This document shows, piece after piece, positions 1-11,300 of a stretch of 64,000 nt of DNA. Source of the DNA: Heterodera schachtii. Taxonomy: Eukaryota; Nematoda; Chromadorea; Rhabditida; Heteroderidae. The DNA is taken from contig SIJG01000153.1 in assembly GCA_023374025.1 (NCBI GenBank), forward strand, positions 62,001 to 126,000, in the 5' to 3' direction. Every line of letters starts with the position of its first letter. Position 1 is the first letter of the stretch. The notes under the pieces are model-generated. The model worked only from the letters and a program-made list of their open reading frames with translations. It ran no database searches and was not told where the DNA came from. A program made the translations under genes and the position numbers.

Positions 1-601
1 AGTTGGATTTGCACTGATGTTTGGATGGACACTCTCCCATTTTTGGTCGTCGTCAACTCGGCCTCAAATGGCACTTCTTTCGCCACGTTTCAATGCGTTG
101 GTGGACAAACATTTCGATGGTAAATCAGAATGGACAATTTGGAGACCAATCAGAATTGACAAGATGCGAACAACCGCAAAATTGTTTGTTGAGAAGAGCA
201 ATGGCAATTCAAAGCAATTTCCATTGCCGAAATATCCGCTGTCCAACAAAATCCGCTTTGAGAACCTTTGGATCGCGTAATTCAAAACTCTTTCATTCCA
301 CAAATCATTTGAATCAGGGGATGGCACGGAATTCCGAAAAATTTTTGACCCTCGGAATGCCATCCCAGATTTTAATGATTTGAACTATCTTAAAAGTATT
401 CCCTTTTTCAGCTACATCGATCACTCTGTCAGCACATTTCTTCGTTCCAACGAGCAAATTTTTGACAAAGGCATCGATTTGAGTTTGTATGTGCCTTCAG
501 GCGACGATTATCAGCCAATTGAAATGCTTTTGCCAGTGGAATTTGGACCATTTTCGCGCCAATATTCGCCATTTGAGTTTTTCTTATCATCATGCTCTTG
601 A
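1..601 (+). pseudogene. F-box-like family member, 5'-truncated by window edge and frameshifted
   Basis: Coding begins in frame 1 at the window edge and reads ...DVWMDTLPF. It shifts to another frame for GRRQLGLK and to a third for MALLSPRFNALVDKHFDG. Each shift equals one missing base, in the T-run near 40-45 and the A-run near 64-67. A GT-AG intron (277-411) then joins LWIA to YIDHSVSTFLRSNEQIFDKG, which ends at TGA 599-601. The pattern LGLKMALLSPRF...LVDKHF...YIDHSV.TFLRS matches, from memory, a large F-box-like family in cyst nematodes, where such proteins would act as SCF ubiquitin-ligase adaptors. It is shorter than usual at the 3' end. The two one-base losses within 30 bases suggest a pseudogene. 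Family assignment is moderately sure; the splice model is well supported by frame continuity. Confidence 0.55.
315..368. mobile_element. 54-bp hAT-like mini-element inside an intron
   Basis: Ends CAGGGGATGGC and GCCATCCCAG are near-inverted. The flanks ATTTGAAT (307-314) and ATTTTAAT (369-376) match at 7 of 8 bases, as expected for an hAT-type 8-bp target duplication. It lies inside the intron of the F-box-like copy. The same CAGGGATGG end occurs at 1032 and 21588. Confidence 0.5.
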
Positions 602-1760
602 AAATTGATATTTACTTAATATCCACATACATTATGACACCAACGTAATATCAACTAGAGAAAGGCAAATCAACATTTTTCTCTTAGCGGATGTTGTTTT
701 AATTAAATATCAACATTGATGTTGGTAACATGTGATTTCGTCAGAAGTGATTTCGTCAGTAAGGGATTTCGTCAGTGATAAGGAATTCTTTTACAAAAAA
801 ACTTAAATAATTCATAAATTCGTTGAAATTTATTAAACAAATATGTAAATTCAATATATTTTATTTGCTCGATTGTAAACCTTGGTTATTTCGGCCGGTC
901 AATTATATTTTAAATAATTATATTTGTGCTTCGTCTTTGCTACTTTTATTCATGTACATATGTTTATTTCTAGATGATGGCCAGCCATTATCATTCTGCA
1001 CTAACCTCAAAATTTCTTTTAAATTTTTTACCAGGGATGGAGCGCAATTGCGGGATTTTTTCTGCGACCCGTGATTTGCGACTGCGGCAATTTTTAGTCC
1101 GCGCTCCACCCCCTGTTTCTTAGTAATAATTATATATTTTGAGTTGTAGTTGTTGGTCTTAGTCAGTTTTGTCCGCGAATCGAATCGTTTTGCGTCGTCA
1201 GCCGATCACGTGTGGAGGCTACTTGTACCTTTTTAGTAGTTGAATTTCGCGCAGCCCAGCAGCAGACGGAATAAGCGGGTAACATTAAAAGAGCAAATCA
1301 AAATTCTTTCGACAAGACCAATTTGGTAATACTTGTAGAAGATTTTGCAAATCGTGATCTCTTTAGAATATTTACAGGCTTGTATTACTCGAATTTTTGA
1401 TTTTTTAAATAATACTTGGATAGGTATACGTTTTTTAAGAATAAATTTTCACTGACGAAATTACTCACTGACGAAATCACTTACTGACGAAATCACCGGG
1501 AACCTTGATGTTGACTCTCCCAAATGATATTCCCGCTAAAAGTCATTTTTAAAAAATTGCTTTAAATTTTCAAAAAATGATACAAATTTTAAAAATAGCG
1601 TTGATATAACGTTGATTGGCATTATGTTATGTTGATTTAATTAAATATCAACATCAATGTTGATATTTATTAAAACAACATCCGCTAAGAGAAAAATGTT
1701 GATTTGCCTTTCTCTAATATCAACGCTATTTTTAATAGGATAATTTTTTTAAATTTAAAG
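602..1760. repeat. Nested palindromic elements
   Basis: The outer arms (about 657-725 and 1649-1715) are inverted copies sharing AAGGCAAATCAACATTTTTC and ATCCGCTAAGAGAAAAATG. Between them a second element (about 732-1496) has complex ends made of the direct motif GTGATTTCGTCAG repeated three times on the left and three times inverted on the right. Inside that sits the CAGGGATGG element at 1032-1115. No gene is evident. Confidence 0.7.
1032..1115. mobile_element. 84-bp hAT-like element, CAGGGATGGAGCGC ends
   Basis: Left end CAGGGATGGAGCGC and right end GCGCTCCACCCCCTG are inverted. The flanks TTTTTTAC and TTTCTTAG match imperfectly (6 of 8). The termini place it with the 315 and 21588 elements. 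Confidence 0.45.
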
Positions 1761-1840
1761 CAAATTTTTAAAAATAACTTTTCGGAAAAATAAAATGTGG
1801 AGAGAGATGACAGAAAAATGTGCGGGTGTTAAATTCAGCC

Positions 1841-2068
1841 CCAGTCATACAAAAGCATTTTTGGTGAAGAAGAATAAAGAAAAATTAATTAAAAAGCGAG
1901 TGTTATGGAAGAGATTTAAGACAGAGAGAGAACAGGGAACATAGTGAGGAATCTGCATCTCTTACCAAAAGATTCAGCGAAGAAGGAAATAGAATTCTCT
2001 TTCCATAGCACTCTCTAGTGAAATTATTTTCTCAACCCTCCTTCATCAAAAATGTTTTGTATGACTGG
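1841..2068. repeat. Foldback repeat
   Basis: CCAGTCATACAAAAGCATTT at the left and its near-complement AAATGTTTTGTATGACTGG at the right form a long imperfect hairpin. No coding signal was seen on either strand. Confidence 0.55.
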
Positions 2069-2499
2069 GACTGAGATCCAGCCAGCACTCTCTCATTTTT
2101 GCATTATCTCTCGCACAGAAATTATAAAACGCTCATATAAATTTTAAAAAATTAACGGAATTTTAAAAATTACGTTGATATGGCCATCTATTTTCAAATA
2201 TTGCTAAAATATTTATTTATGGCCTTTTATTTTATTTTTCTTACAGCACTTTTCCTATCCCCGTCTGATTTTCATTTTAATTTCGTCCTCCGTTTTTGTT
2301 TTACATTTGATTTAATTGGGAATTTCCCTTTCCTCCATTTATTTTCCCTTTTTAATCCAAGTTCTCTGAACTCCTTCTTTGTTGGTACACTTTCATTACA
2401 AAACAATTCATTAAACCCGAAGTCGAATTTGAACAAAAAGTCTGCGGTTAAATTCTGCAACTTAACATTTTTATTCTAAAAGGGATTAAATGACTTTTT

Positions 2500-2720
2500 C
2501 TTGCAGAGAGTGATGGCCAGGCCCGTAACCAGGGGGGGGGCAAGGCGGGGGGCAGTTGCCCCCCCCCCCGAAATGAAAAATGAAAAATTTTCCAGTAAAA
2601 ACTGGCAATTTAAAAAATTTTTTGAGCCAATTTTCTTAACTAAATGCATTAAAAATTCAACAATTTTATTAGCCGTTTTTGGACAAAAAATGCAAAATTC
2701 CAATTTTAACTTTTGACTTT
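2500..2720. repeat. Poly-G/poly-C headed repeat fragment
   Basis: GGCCCGTAACCAGGGGGG is followed by a C-run, then AT-rich sequence with TTAACTAAATGCATTAAAAA. The same order (end motif, G-run, C-run, AAATTTT, TTAACAAAA.TGCATTAAAA) occurs in the complete element at 51080-51476, so this is probably a diverged or truncated relative. Confidence 0.45.
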
Positions 2721-2878
2721 TTGTTCGAATTCGTGTTCGGGGTTCAAAATTACTAAAAATGTGTGTCAAATTAGTGTTAACGATGCCTAGAAAGCCACAC
2801 AGAAACTTGTTTTAATTCAAAGTCACCAACCAATCAAATATTTTCCCCATTTTCAGGTGCATTTGATTTGGTTTAAAA

Positions 2879-4117
2879 ATGTTCCTTCAACCTTTCCATT
2901 GTGCAACGGTATGCATTTTCTTTATTCTCCTCGGAGTTTTTTTCCGCTGTCAACAGGTCATCCGTGGCACTTTTGTGCTCAGTGCCCAATTGTCGTTGTC
3001 CTCCTCCCGCCCAATTCGTTCAATGAATGCCAGATCAGTGGCTGCCTATGATCGCACGGGCCACGACAACATCGCCGATTCGCCAATTTCCTTACCGTTG
3101 TCAGTGGGGGCGGCCCGCTAGCCTATTCAGGCGTTTGTCCAAGTGAACACGGACAACGCGGGCGTGCTGGACGCCGGAAAACGCTATTCTCCAGGTAATT
3201 TTCAATAAAATTTTTAAAATTGATTTTTTCATTCCACCATTCAAACTGATTTAGCTTTCCAACCTTATTTTCCGTTCGAGTATTTTTTTGTAATTTGCCA
3301 AGAAATCTTTGGTTTTTAGCCCTTTTCTATAGTTTTGCCTTTTTAGTGTCAAATGCTCTGAGTTCGTTCGGCCAAAATTCGCGCCTTGTCGTCAGTCCCC
3401 TTCGCGCACCATTCCGCAACATTGCCAGTTTGGCATAGCCGCTCTCTTGACACTGCTCCAAGTTGAATGATCTCCCATCCATGCCACCCAGGTCACGGAG
3501 CAGTACGACACCACCCGTAACAGCGGAGCGCAGGTGTGGACCGGCATGCGGCGGCGAATGATTGGCGTCGGCGGAGGGCGAAAATCGGTGGACAGCTTTT
3601 TTGGCGAGGTCAGCACCGCTTTTGTTTCATTCATTAAACATTTACTATTCTTTAATCAGCCGGTATTTGGAATCGGAGCAATTCGATTCCCACCCCCCCC
3701 CCCCGAAAAAATAAATGAAATCCTAACAAATTTTCAAAAATTTTTATAAGAAAGTTAACAAAAAAAATTGTATAGAAATCTCTTAGCTTATTGAAAAATC
3801 TGTGGATTTTTCCAACCCCAATTTCGGAGTCCCAACCCTACTGAAAGCTCACAACTTTTTAGTTTTGTCTGAGCATGGCTCCGTGCGTGATCCAGACGCG
3901 CTCAGTGAGCACGGAGGGGCGCGAACTTATACGCGCAGAGGTTAGCAACAAGTACGCGGAGATGCTGGACAAATGGACCAATTTTGCGTACTTCGCCATT
4001 TCCGTCTTTGCTACCATACTCATTGGTATGGTCGTCAGATTCGTGGGACTTTTTTGGTCGTTGACTCTTGGCTTCGGGCGACTCCGAGATCAGATTGTGA
4101 AGGAGACCAAGCAGTAA
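2879..4117 (+). CDS. Small single-pass membrane protein, unrecognised
   Basis: Proposed exons are 2879-3194, 3347-3390, 3492-3608 and 3863-4117, joined by GT-AG introns that keep one frame. The N-terminus is hydrophobic (FLQPFHCATVCIFFILLGVF), resembling a signal peptide or anchor. The third exon has a basic patch (TGMRRRMIG). The last exon has one clear membrane segment (FAYFAISVFATILIGMVV) followed by FVGLFWSLTLGF and a charged tail ending KETKQ. An in-frame TAG at 3119-3121 breaks the first exon between GAAR and PIQAFVQVNTD, although the frame continues sensibly after it. This is either a disabling mutation, a missed small intron or an error. A polyadenylation-like AATAAA lies about 160 bp downstream. 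I do not recognise the family; exon 2 is the least certain part. Confidence 0.45.
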
Positions 4118-4529
4118 TAGAAGGGAAACCATCGGATGACGCGGGAAATTTGACATACCTACCTATATATTTCTCATTGATTCACATTGTATTAATTAAA
4201 ATGTCGCCCCCCCCCCTAAATCGACAAAAATGTAAAAGTGTGTTGCTTCTCATATTCGTTTTTATCATTTAAATACGAGTAATAAAAGCACATGAAAGGA
4301 AAAATCACAACCAATAAGAATGGGGGGGGGATAAGGAGAAAGGTATGTCATTAAATAGGTATGCGTACAAAGGGGGGAGGGACATGAAAATGCATTAATT
4401 ATATATAAGGAAAAAGAGAATTAATATGAGAAAAGTATGTTGAGAATTCATACAATACAGTTTTTTAAATATTGCACCAGAATTTGGCAAAATGTTATTT
4501 GAAATTTCCCAGACAAAAATTATTATCCA
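4118..4529. other. Intergenic AT-rich spacer with short G/C runs
   Basis: Contains a C-run near 4207, a G-run near 4322 and AT-rich sequence. Nothing else recognisable was seen. Confidence 0.4.
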
Positions 4530-4914
4530 TTAGAAAAACTCTGCATTCTGTATGAGATGGGCGTACAAATTAGTGAAACGAGAAAGGTCCAGCGTGCGGG
4601 CGCCGGGCCGTGCGCAACGTCCGTTGCCGTCGGCAAAGGGGTGAATGAAGGTCTAAATATTTATTTGTTACATATTTTACTTTTTAAAATGACTGCTAAT
4701 TTAATAATTAAACTGCATTACTAGGCGGTAATGGGCTTCCGCGGTTAGTGAAAGGATGGTAGTCGTATGTTGGTGTGAGTTAAACCATTCGACAGACTCC
4801 GTTAGTTTCGCCGGGACTTCCTCGAAAGGCACAGCGACGTGCCCGCACACGAAAATCGCCGGCGATCAATGGGTTAGTCTTGCGCATTATGTGGAAGTGT
4901 AAGTCACGAAGCAT
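4530..4914 (-). pseudogene. Fic-domain protein (AMPylase type), partial and frameshifted
   Basis: Read on the minus strand, exon 4914-4722 encodes LRDLHFHIMRKTNPLIAGDFR. After a frame change it encodes CGHVAVPFEEVPAKL and TESVEWFNSH...LTAEAHYRL. A GT-AG intron (4653-4721) leads to exon 4652-4530 with FIHPFADGNGR, the complete Fic active-site signature HPFx[DE]GNGR. The order matches the Fic fold: an aG.fR segment, a GHV/VP..EVP strand, a helix ending in AHYRL, then the catalytic loop. Fic proteins typically transfer AMP to hydroxyl side chains; in animals the usual target is the ER chaperone BiP. Exon 1 is 193 nt, one base out of frame. After the motif the sequence leaves the family pattern (RCARPGARTLDL) and stops at TAA, so the C-terminal Fic helices are missing. 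An inhibitory (S/T)xxxE helix was not found. It is probably a pseudogene or a terminal fragment. Confidence 0.7.
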
Positions 4915-4957
4915 CTAATAAAAAGCACCATGACCAATGACCACTCCAAAAGGATCT

Positions 4958-5418
4958 GCACATTTGCGCCTCAACAATTGCGCCCCAGCATTTGTACTTT
5001 AATTTTTCGCACACTTTTTTTTTGCACCAGCGTAGCTAATTTTTATCACATTTTTTTTAAATTTGAAAATTTATCTATAATAGTAAGGACAAAATGACTT
5101 TTTTTCCAAATATCTGAATATAAATTTACTTATATTATAAGGATTTTATCTCACTTCTTTCCCTTGTTAATTAGTGTCTCCGAGTGTTATTCGACAACAT
5201 ATATGGCCTGGCAGATTAATAAATTGTGTTCTAAGTTAATCAACCGCCACCTGGAGAGGTCGAACTTGAACTTATTTTTTGTTTGGAGTCAGTTTGTTGA
5301 ATAAATCTTTGTTAAGCGTTGTAGGGAAGGTCTTTAATGATTTTCCGGTTAATTTTTTGAAAAAATGGGCGAAAAGTTAAATGCTGGGGGCGCAAATGTG
5401 GAGGCGCAAATGTGGACT
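4958..5418. repeat. Foldback element with ACATTTGCGCC ends
   Basis: The left end reads CACATTTGCGCCTCAACAAT and the right end carries GCGCAAATGTGGAGGCGCAA, an inverted pair. Similar CATTTGCG-type inverted pairs occur inside LSD1 introns (about 49190-49660, 51736-51870 and 53395-53515). It lies directly upstream of the Fic remnant and may have separated it from its 5' exons. Confidence 0.5.
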
Positions 5419-5734
5419 TTTCCTCCAAAAAACTATATTTACAAATCCTTTTTAAATTTTCGAAGTTCATAAAACCCTGATCCTGAATCTTATCCATCCA
5501 TTAACTTTCTTCTTGATAGAAAGAAATATTCAAAATATGTGCAAAAAAGTTTTTCGGGGGAGCGGGGTTCGTTCGACTCGGCATAAATTAGGCCCAGCGA
5601 GCGGGGCAGTCTCTGCTCGAACTGTGCCAGTGCCATGAGAAAAGAGGCAAAAAAAAACTTGGACAGGAATTTGGTTATAGGTCTATGGTGCGGGACTCAT
5701 CAATTCTGGGGGGGGGCGAAGGGAATTGCCCCGT

Positions 5735-5880
5735 TCATTCATTCACATGTTGCTGCTGTTGTTGCTCCTCCCCACCACCGTTTCTGTTGCCATTGTTGGT
5801 GGTATCTCCGCTGCTGCTACTGTTATTGTTGTTAATGCTGTTGGTCATCATAAGCAATGCCGACGGTGTTGTCGTCGTCG
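5735..5880. repeat. Trinucleotide-rich low-complexity tract
   Basis: GTTGCTGCTGTT-type triplets dominate. On the minus strand they give a 38-codon frame (5851-5735) with runs of Asn, Ser and Gln. This could be a low-complexity exon but is adequately explained by the triplet repeat. Confidence 0.4.
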
Positions 5881-5883
5881 CCG

Positions 5884-6008
5884 CTTGAAAGTTGCACAAC
5901 CAAAGCGTTGGGCAGAGACAACGACCATAACATCGGACGGATTTTCAATGGCCGCGATGGCACGGCACGAGCGGCGAACAACAGTTTCTCCCACGTTTTG
6001 CGAATGTT
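5884..6008 (-). pseudogene. Ribosomal protein SA (RPSA/p40) fragment
   Basis: The minus strand encodes NIRKTWEKLLFAARA and, in another frame, IAAIENPSDVMVVVSAQ then RFGCATFK. These adjacent blocks match the universally conserved RPSA segment N[LI][RK][KR][21 protein letters not shown].V.S. One missing base separates them. Neither the N-terminal nor the C-terminal part of the protein was found nearby, so this is an isolated decayed exon of a small-subunit ribosomal protein gene. Confidence 0.7.
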
Positions 6009-6599
6009 GGTTGATGACATGGATAACTTAATATGGGAATTTTTTTTAAATTCTTGTACTCGGCATGATTTGGTAGGCATAATAAAGTCAAAAGTCTCAA
6101 ATCATGGGACGAAAAAGTGAAAAAATAATCCGTCTGATCGACGCTTCCACACATCGCTCATCAAAAATTTCATTGCGTCATCGTCCGTCATTTTGAAGAC
6201 GTCAAAACTGCTTGACATATTGGAGGCAGAAAATAAGTGTTGTATTAATTAATCTGAAAAAAGAGTGGAAGATGGAAATGAGATTTGGGAAGAAAGAATG
6301 AAGTCGAGATTGGGCAACAGATCAATTTGAGTAAGAAATTGAAATAGAGAAGCAATGCTTTCACGCTCTTTTTAATTTTAAGCTTAAAAGCAAAAAGAAA
6401 ACAAGGAACAAATTCAAAACAATATGGCGTTCTGTCTGAAAAAAAAGTTTGGAGAAAAATTTCAAACAAAACCTATTAAGAGAAAAACAAAATAAAAATA
6501 TAAAGAGGGGAGAAATTTTGCCGCTCATTTTGGCGTACTTGAACAAATTAGTTTAAACCATTTGCAATAGTGTAAAGCATCTTCGATTTACTACACACA

Positions 6600-6970
6600 G
6601 CGTCCGAAAAACGAGAATGAACCGATCGGTTTACCTCAGTTGGTCCCCGGCATGTTTTTGGAAACTAACTTTTTTCTTGCAAACCAAATTCAATAATCTT
6701 GGTATCATTCGAGAGCTCTTCAGATGCTCTAATAGCCTGCAAAATTCAAAAAATTTTGTCAATTTTGAACAAATTTATGGCCAAAAAGGTTGGAAAATTT
6801 GGTGTTTTGAATTCTTCAGGCCATGACTTTTTTGAACCTCAACGAAATTTTTCAGAGTTTTGTAGGCTAATAGAGAACACATAGGGCTTTCGAATTATAC
6901 CAATAATTTTTGATTTGTTTGACAAAGAAAAAAGTTATAGCCAAAAACCGCTGGGCCCCAAATTCCAATT
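6600..6970. repeat. Foldback repeat of the ATCATTCGA/TTAGCCTACAAAA family
   Basis: The left arm carries GGTATCATTCGAGAGC and AATAGCCTGCAAAATTC. The right arm carries the inverse, TTTTGTAGGCTAATAGAGAA and CTTTCGAATTATACCAATAA. Related arms occur at about 47650-47910, 52495-52855, 54400-54590 and 62330-62560. Confidence 0.55.
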
Positions 6971-7574
6971 TAAGCGAAAATCAGCATGAAAATTACAGTG
7001 AAAGGCTTACGACATTTTAGCTCATTAAATATCGATTATTAAACCTAATTTAATATTTAGTAATTTATTAAACTATTTTTAAATTATCATATATGGATGT
7101 AATATGGAAATATGGACAAAAACCTGAAATTTGAAAAATATTGAAATAAAAAGGCATCCTAGAAGTATCAGTAGGAAAAATAGTAATTACGTTCAGTTTT
7201 TGATACATATTTGTGTTCACATTTCCAATTGTTTCTCCTCCGCCGTCCTCCGACCAATTTTATTTGTTCTTTAATTTGTCTTCAATAAATTATTTATTTG
7301 TTAGTCACTTCGACATTTCGGGAACCGAACAATTTGGAAAAAGCACTGGATAATTAACAAAATCCAACACAATTTAAGTCAATTTTTGAGAGTCATTATG
7401 CCAAGATAATTCAGAAAATCTGTAATTTTTCGTCGTTTAGATACCAAAAAATAAATTAGATTTATAATTGAAACCAAGAAATGTTTTTTTCGGAATTCGC
7501 TGATTTATCTTCGACTTTCAAAACTTTTCAATTCTTCTCGAAATGTTTACTCTATTCACAAGTTAAATCAATGG
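6971..7574. other. AT-rich spacer
   Basis: No open frame, conserved block or repeat structure was recognised on either strand. Confidence 0.3.
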
Positions 7575-9135
7575 CTAAGTGACTTTGTCCTCGTCTTTGT
7601 TGTACAAGCCTTTGTTCGGGTCCATCAATTCCTTAATTTACTATTTAAAAAGCAAAATGCAATTAATTAATTGAATTGACCATCACTCACCGCAAAAGAA
7701 ATGAATTTAAAACCATAAGACAGTGATTTATTGTTAAAATATATGTTTTATTGAATTCTTTCTTATCCATCACATCGCTCTTTTGAGAGACAATTCGAAA
7801 TGTCATCGAACATTCGCGGCTCCAATTTCCATCTTAATACAAATATATTTGAGAAAGAAATCTTTTTTAATATTAACCCCAATTTTATACAATTAATTAT
7901 AACTGTTTAGTGTTTTATTAAATTGGAATTTTTTTTTTGATAAACACCTTCTTCAGAAGCGTCACAAAAAGGAAAAAGCCCAACCATTTCTCAGTGCTTT
8001 CATTTTTCATTCTAATTTTTGCCACAATTTTCCATGGCATTCCCGTTATATACACAGTTTCGCTTGTACGGTCACTCTCTTTAATTTCTCGAGCAAATTC
8101 CGACACTTTTTCAATTTCCATCGAAAGTGTGCCGGTGGATTTGTACGCATCGAAGGCCAAATTCTCAGTTTTTGGCACATTGATAATGACCTCGATCGCC
8201 AATTTCACTTTGTCCTCGTCTTTGTTGTAAAATCCTTTGCTTTGGTCCATTAATTCCTTAATTTTGGTGATTTCATTTTTGGAGATGTTAGCAACAGAAA
8301 TTTATTTGTGTCGCAACTCACCGTAAAACTAATGAAATAATTAAATCCCCATGCCAACCATCATTTCTTATTAAAAATGTGATCATTTATTGTTCCAATT
8401 AAATCCTCCGTGCCGTTCTTTTGCTACCCAATTCGAAAGTTCGCCGTACATTTATATAACCAATTTTCTGTAAATAAATATGTATTCATTAAAAAGACCA
8501 CTTCATGTTTAAATCCTTTTATTTATGAACAACCAAAATTTTCATTTTGTTTTGTATTTTTTATTACTTTATATTTAATGCATTAAAAATATAAATTTCG
8601 TAAATGAATACGTCATACTGGTGAAAATAAACAAAAAAAAATCTAAAAAAATAAGAATTTTGTAGGTGTTATTCAGTTGATAAAAGCAGAAAATATAATT
8701 ATTTTTTAATGAAATTCATTTTTTTTTAATCTTTTTCTCTGACAGATTTATGAAAAGCCTCAGCGCTTTTTTACCTTTTTCAGGGTCATCGTAGTAAAGC
8801 AAAAAGCCCAACCATTTCTCAGCGTTTTTCTTTGTAATTTCTGCCGTTATTCTCAATGAAAATCCCCAAATGTCCACGGCATCGCTTAATCGGTAACTTT
8901 CCACCGCCTCCAGCACAAATTTGGACACTTTTTTAATTTCCATCTCAATTGTTTCTCCATTTTTGTACCGTCGGTGCGTGGGAAATTTCGATGGGAAAAG
9001 CCCAGGGGCATCACTTAACTTTCGATCGAAATAGTGCTGAAACACGCCGAACCTTTCTTCCGTTGTTAACACACCAGTTGAAACTGATATTTGTTTTAAA
9101 TGAATAATTAATTTGCCAGTTTAATGATTTATATA

Positions 9136-9537
9136 CAAGGACGGATTTTTAATTTTCGATTTAGAGCGACTTTTAGCAACTATTTTCGCGTATGAAACTT
9201 TTTAACAATGTTTTTGATGGTAAAATTTTAAAAAACTATTTTTTAAACTATTTTTGCTATAACAAAAAAAAGTTATGTAAAAAAAAACAATTTTGAAATT
9301 TTTGGCATATCTAACCGAAAAAAGATTTACGCCAAAAAGCATTTAAATGATTTTGGTTTGCAATTGTGCTAGCGAAATGGATAAAGAATGATTTTTTGAT
9401 AAACTCACGTCTTTTTTGAGTAGTTATGTTTCAATTTTTGACAACTATCTTAGCAACTATTTTGGCATTCCTCAGTTTGTTAGCAACTATTTAGGTACCT
9501 ATTTCGCGATTTTTAGCACCTAAAAATCCTTTCCCTG
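9136..9537. mobile_element. hAT-like MITE in intron of BTB copy 1
   Basis: Ends CAAGGACGGATTTTTA and TAAAAATCCTTTCCCTG are inverted. The flanks TTTATATA and GTTATATA match at 7 of 8 bases. The interior repeats TTTTTAGCAACTATTT. It is absent from the corresponding introns of copies 2 and 3. Confidence 0.65.
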
Positions 9538-10649
9538 GTTATATAAAATGAACAAAATGTGCTTTCAAAATACATATATTAATGTCATAACTAATTTTTT
9601 TCGAAAAATAAAAATGAATTTTAATTTGTTTTTTAAGTTACAACTAAAAAGTCGAAAAAATTAAATTTGCTCTTATTTTTTTAAAGAAAATAATCAGATA
9701 TAATTTATTACCAATGCTTTTTGTAAAATCCTCTTTTGAGATTAGTTGAAAACGAATGTTGGACAATACTGGATCCAAGCATTTTGCCTCGGTTTTCAGG
9801 GTAACATTCGATACCATTTTGACGGCACTGTTCGTCGGCCCAACGGAGTGCCTAAATTTAAAATAATTAATTGTAATTTAAAATATTTATTTTACCGAAT
9901 TCCAAATTTCAATTTCACTAATTCTCAGCTGATCTCTTCTGAGAATTTCACATAAAAAAGCTTGGTCCAATTTGTAAAAATGCTTCTGATTTGATCAACT
10001 TGATCGCATTTTGATCAATGTACCTAAAATAAAGAATAATATGTAATTATTATATGAACTCATAATTAATAAGCATTATTATTAAACTAATATTTTAAAA
10101 AAACTTGGGTCCGGATTTACGAGATCGAACAGAACAGAAGATTTTATTTTAAAAGAGGATCTTAGGGTCTCTGTGCTTGATCTATCCTTTATCTGTCTTG
10201 GCTCTTATTTTAATCACATTTTTCGTCTTCAGTGCCATTAATTTATGTTTCTTTCCTCACCTCCACATTCAAAAAGCGAGCTTCTTGAAAAGCCATCAAA
10301 ACATTGGGCAATTTTTCAATGGGAAAGTCGGCACATTTCTTTACCAGGCCAATGATATTATACTTATTGGCTATAAATAATAAAACATATTTATTAATGA
10401 AAATATAAATTTAAGCACCCGCTTCTAAAATGTCGAACAAATTATTGTCATTCAATCCGTTAAAATGGTTGGTATAAATAAATGTTAGCATCGCTTTGAA
10501 CGTCCCAATTTCAATGTCAGGGACCTCAATTTGACCTTTATCATAATGGAACATTGCTGCAAAAACATCGGAAGCACTTGAGAGAATAGCTCTATGAGCT
10601 GTTACAATCTTAAAAAATTTAATTGTTTTTTTGGATCTACCGAGGCACA

Positions 10650-11300
10650 CTCTTTTCTTTTTATGGGCTTTATCAATCCTGCTTTCCGATTTTTAATAGA
10701 GGTGCGCCGTGACTCACGAGCTCGGTCACGGTTACCGTATCAGGGACATACATTTTTTAGGGGGGGGGGGGGTCGGACCCCCCCCCCCCCCCCCCCCTCG
10801 CTCGCAAAGGGGGCCAGCGAGGGGGGGGGGGGGTTCGCAGCGAAGAGGGGCCGGTGTAAAAGAGGTGGGGGAGAGGGGGTTTGCAGCGAAGGGGGGTCGC
10901 AAATTTTTTCTTAACAAATTCACTAAAAAGTCCAAAAATTTTTCCCGGTGGCGCCTATCGGCGCCACGGAACCCCAAAAATCCCATTTTTTCTTAAAAAA
11001 TTAGCTCGAAATCGCAAAAAGTGGCCATTTTTTGGTGAAAATCTGTTAACAAACCCCATACAAAATTTCAAAAATTTTCCCGGCGGCGCCTTCGGCATCC
11101 GCCGGCCCTCTTGTTCCCGAAAAGTTTTTGGAAAAAGCGCGCCGAAAAAAAAACGGTTTTTGAAAAGCAAAAAAAAAAAAAAGGTCATCGGGCGCGGCCG
11201 ACCCCCTTCGCAAAAAAAATTTTCCGACCCACCCCCCTTTTTAATGTATTCAAAAAGAAGCACTACCATCGGTTTTTTAATTTTCTATTATTTTCAATTT
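10650..11300. repeat. G/C-run cluster with two GGCGCC palindromic cores
   Basis: G-runs and C-runs at 10761-10834 are followed by two copies of the dispersed core CCCGG(C/T)GGCGCC (about 10944 and 11079). Each is preceded by AAAATTTTT-type sequence. It looks like overlapping remnants of poly-G-headed MITEs. Apparent long frames here are artefacts of the runs. Confidence 0.5.

Noticed and set aside
5735..5851. Asn/Ser/Gln-rich regulator exon
   Set aside because: Fully explained by the triplet repeat; no flanking conserved domain.
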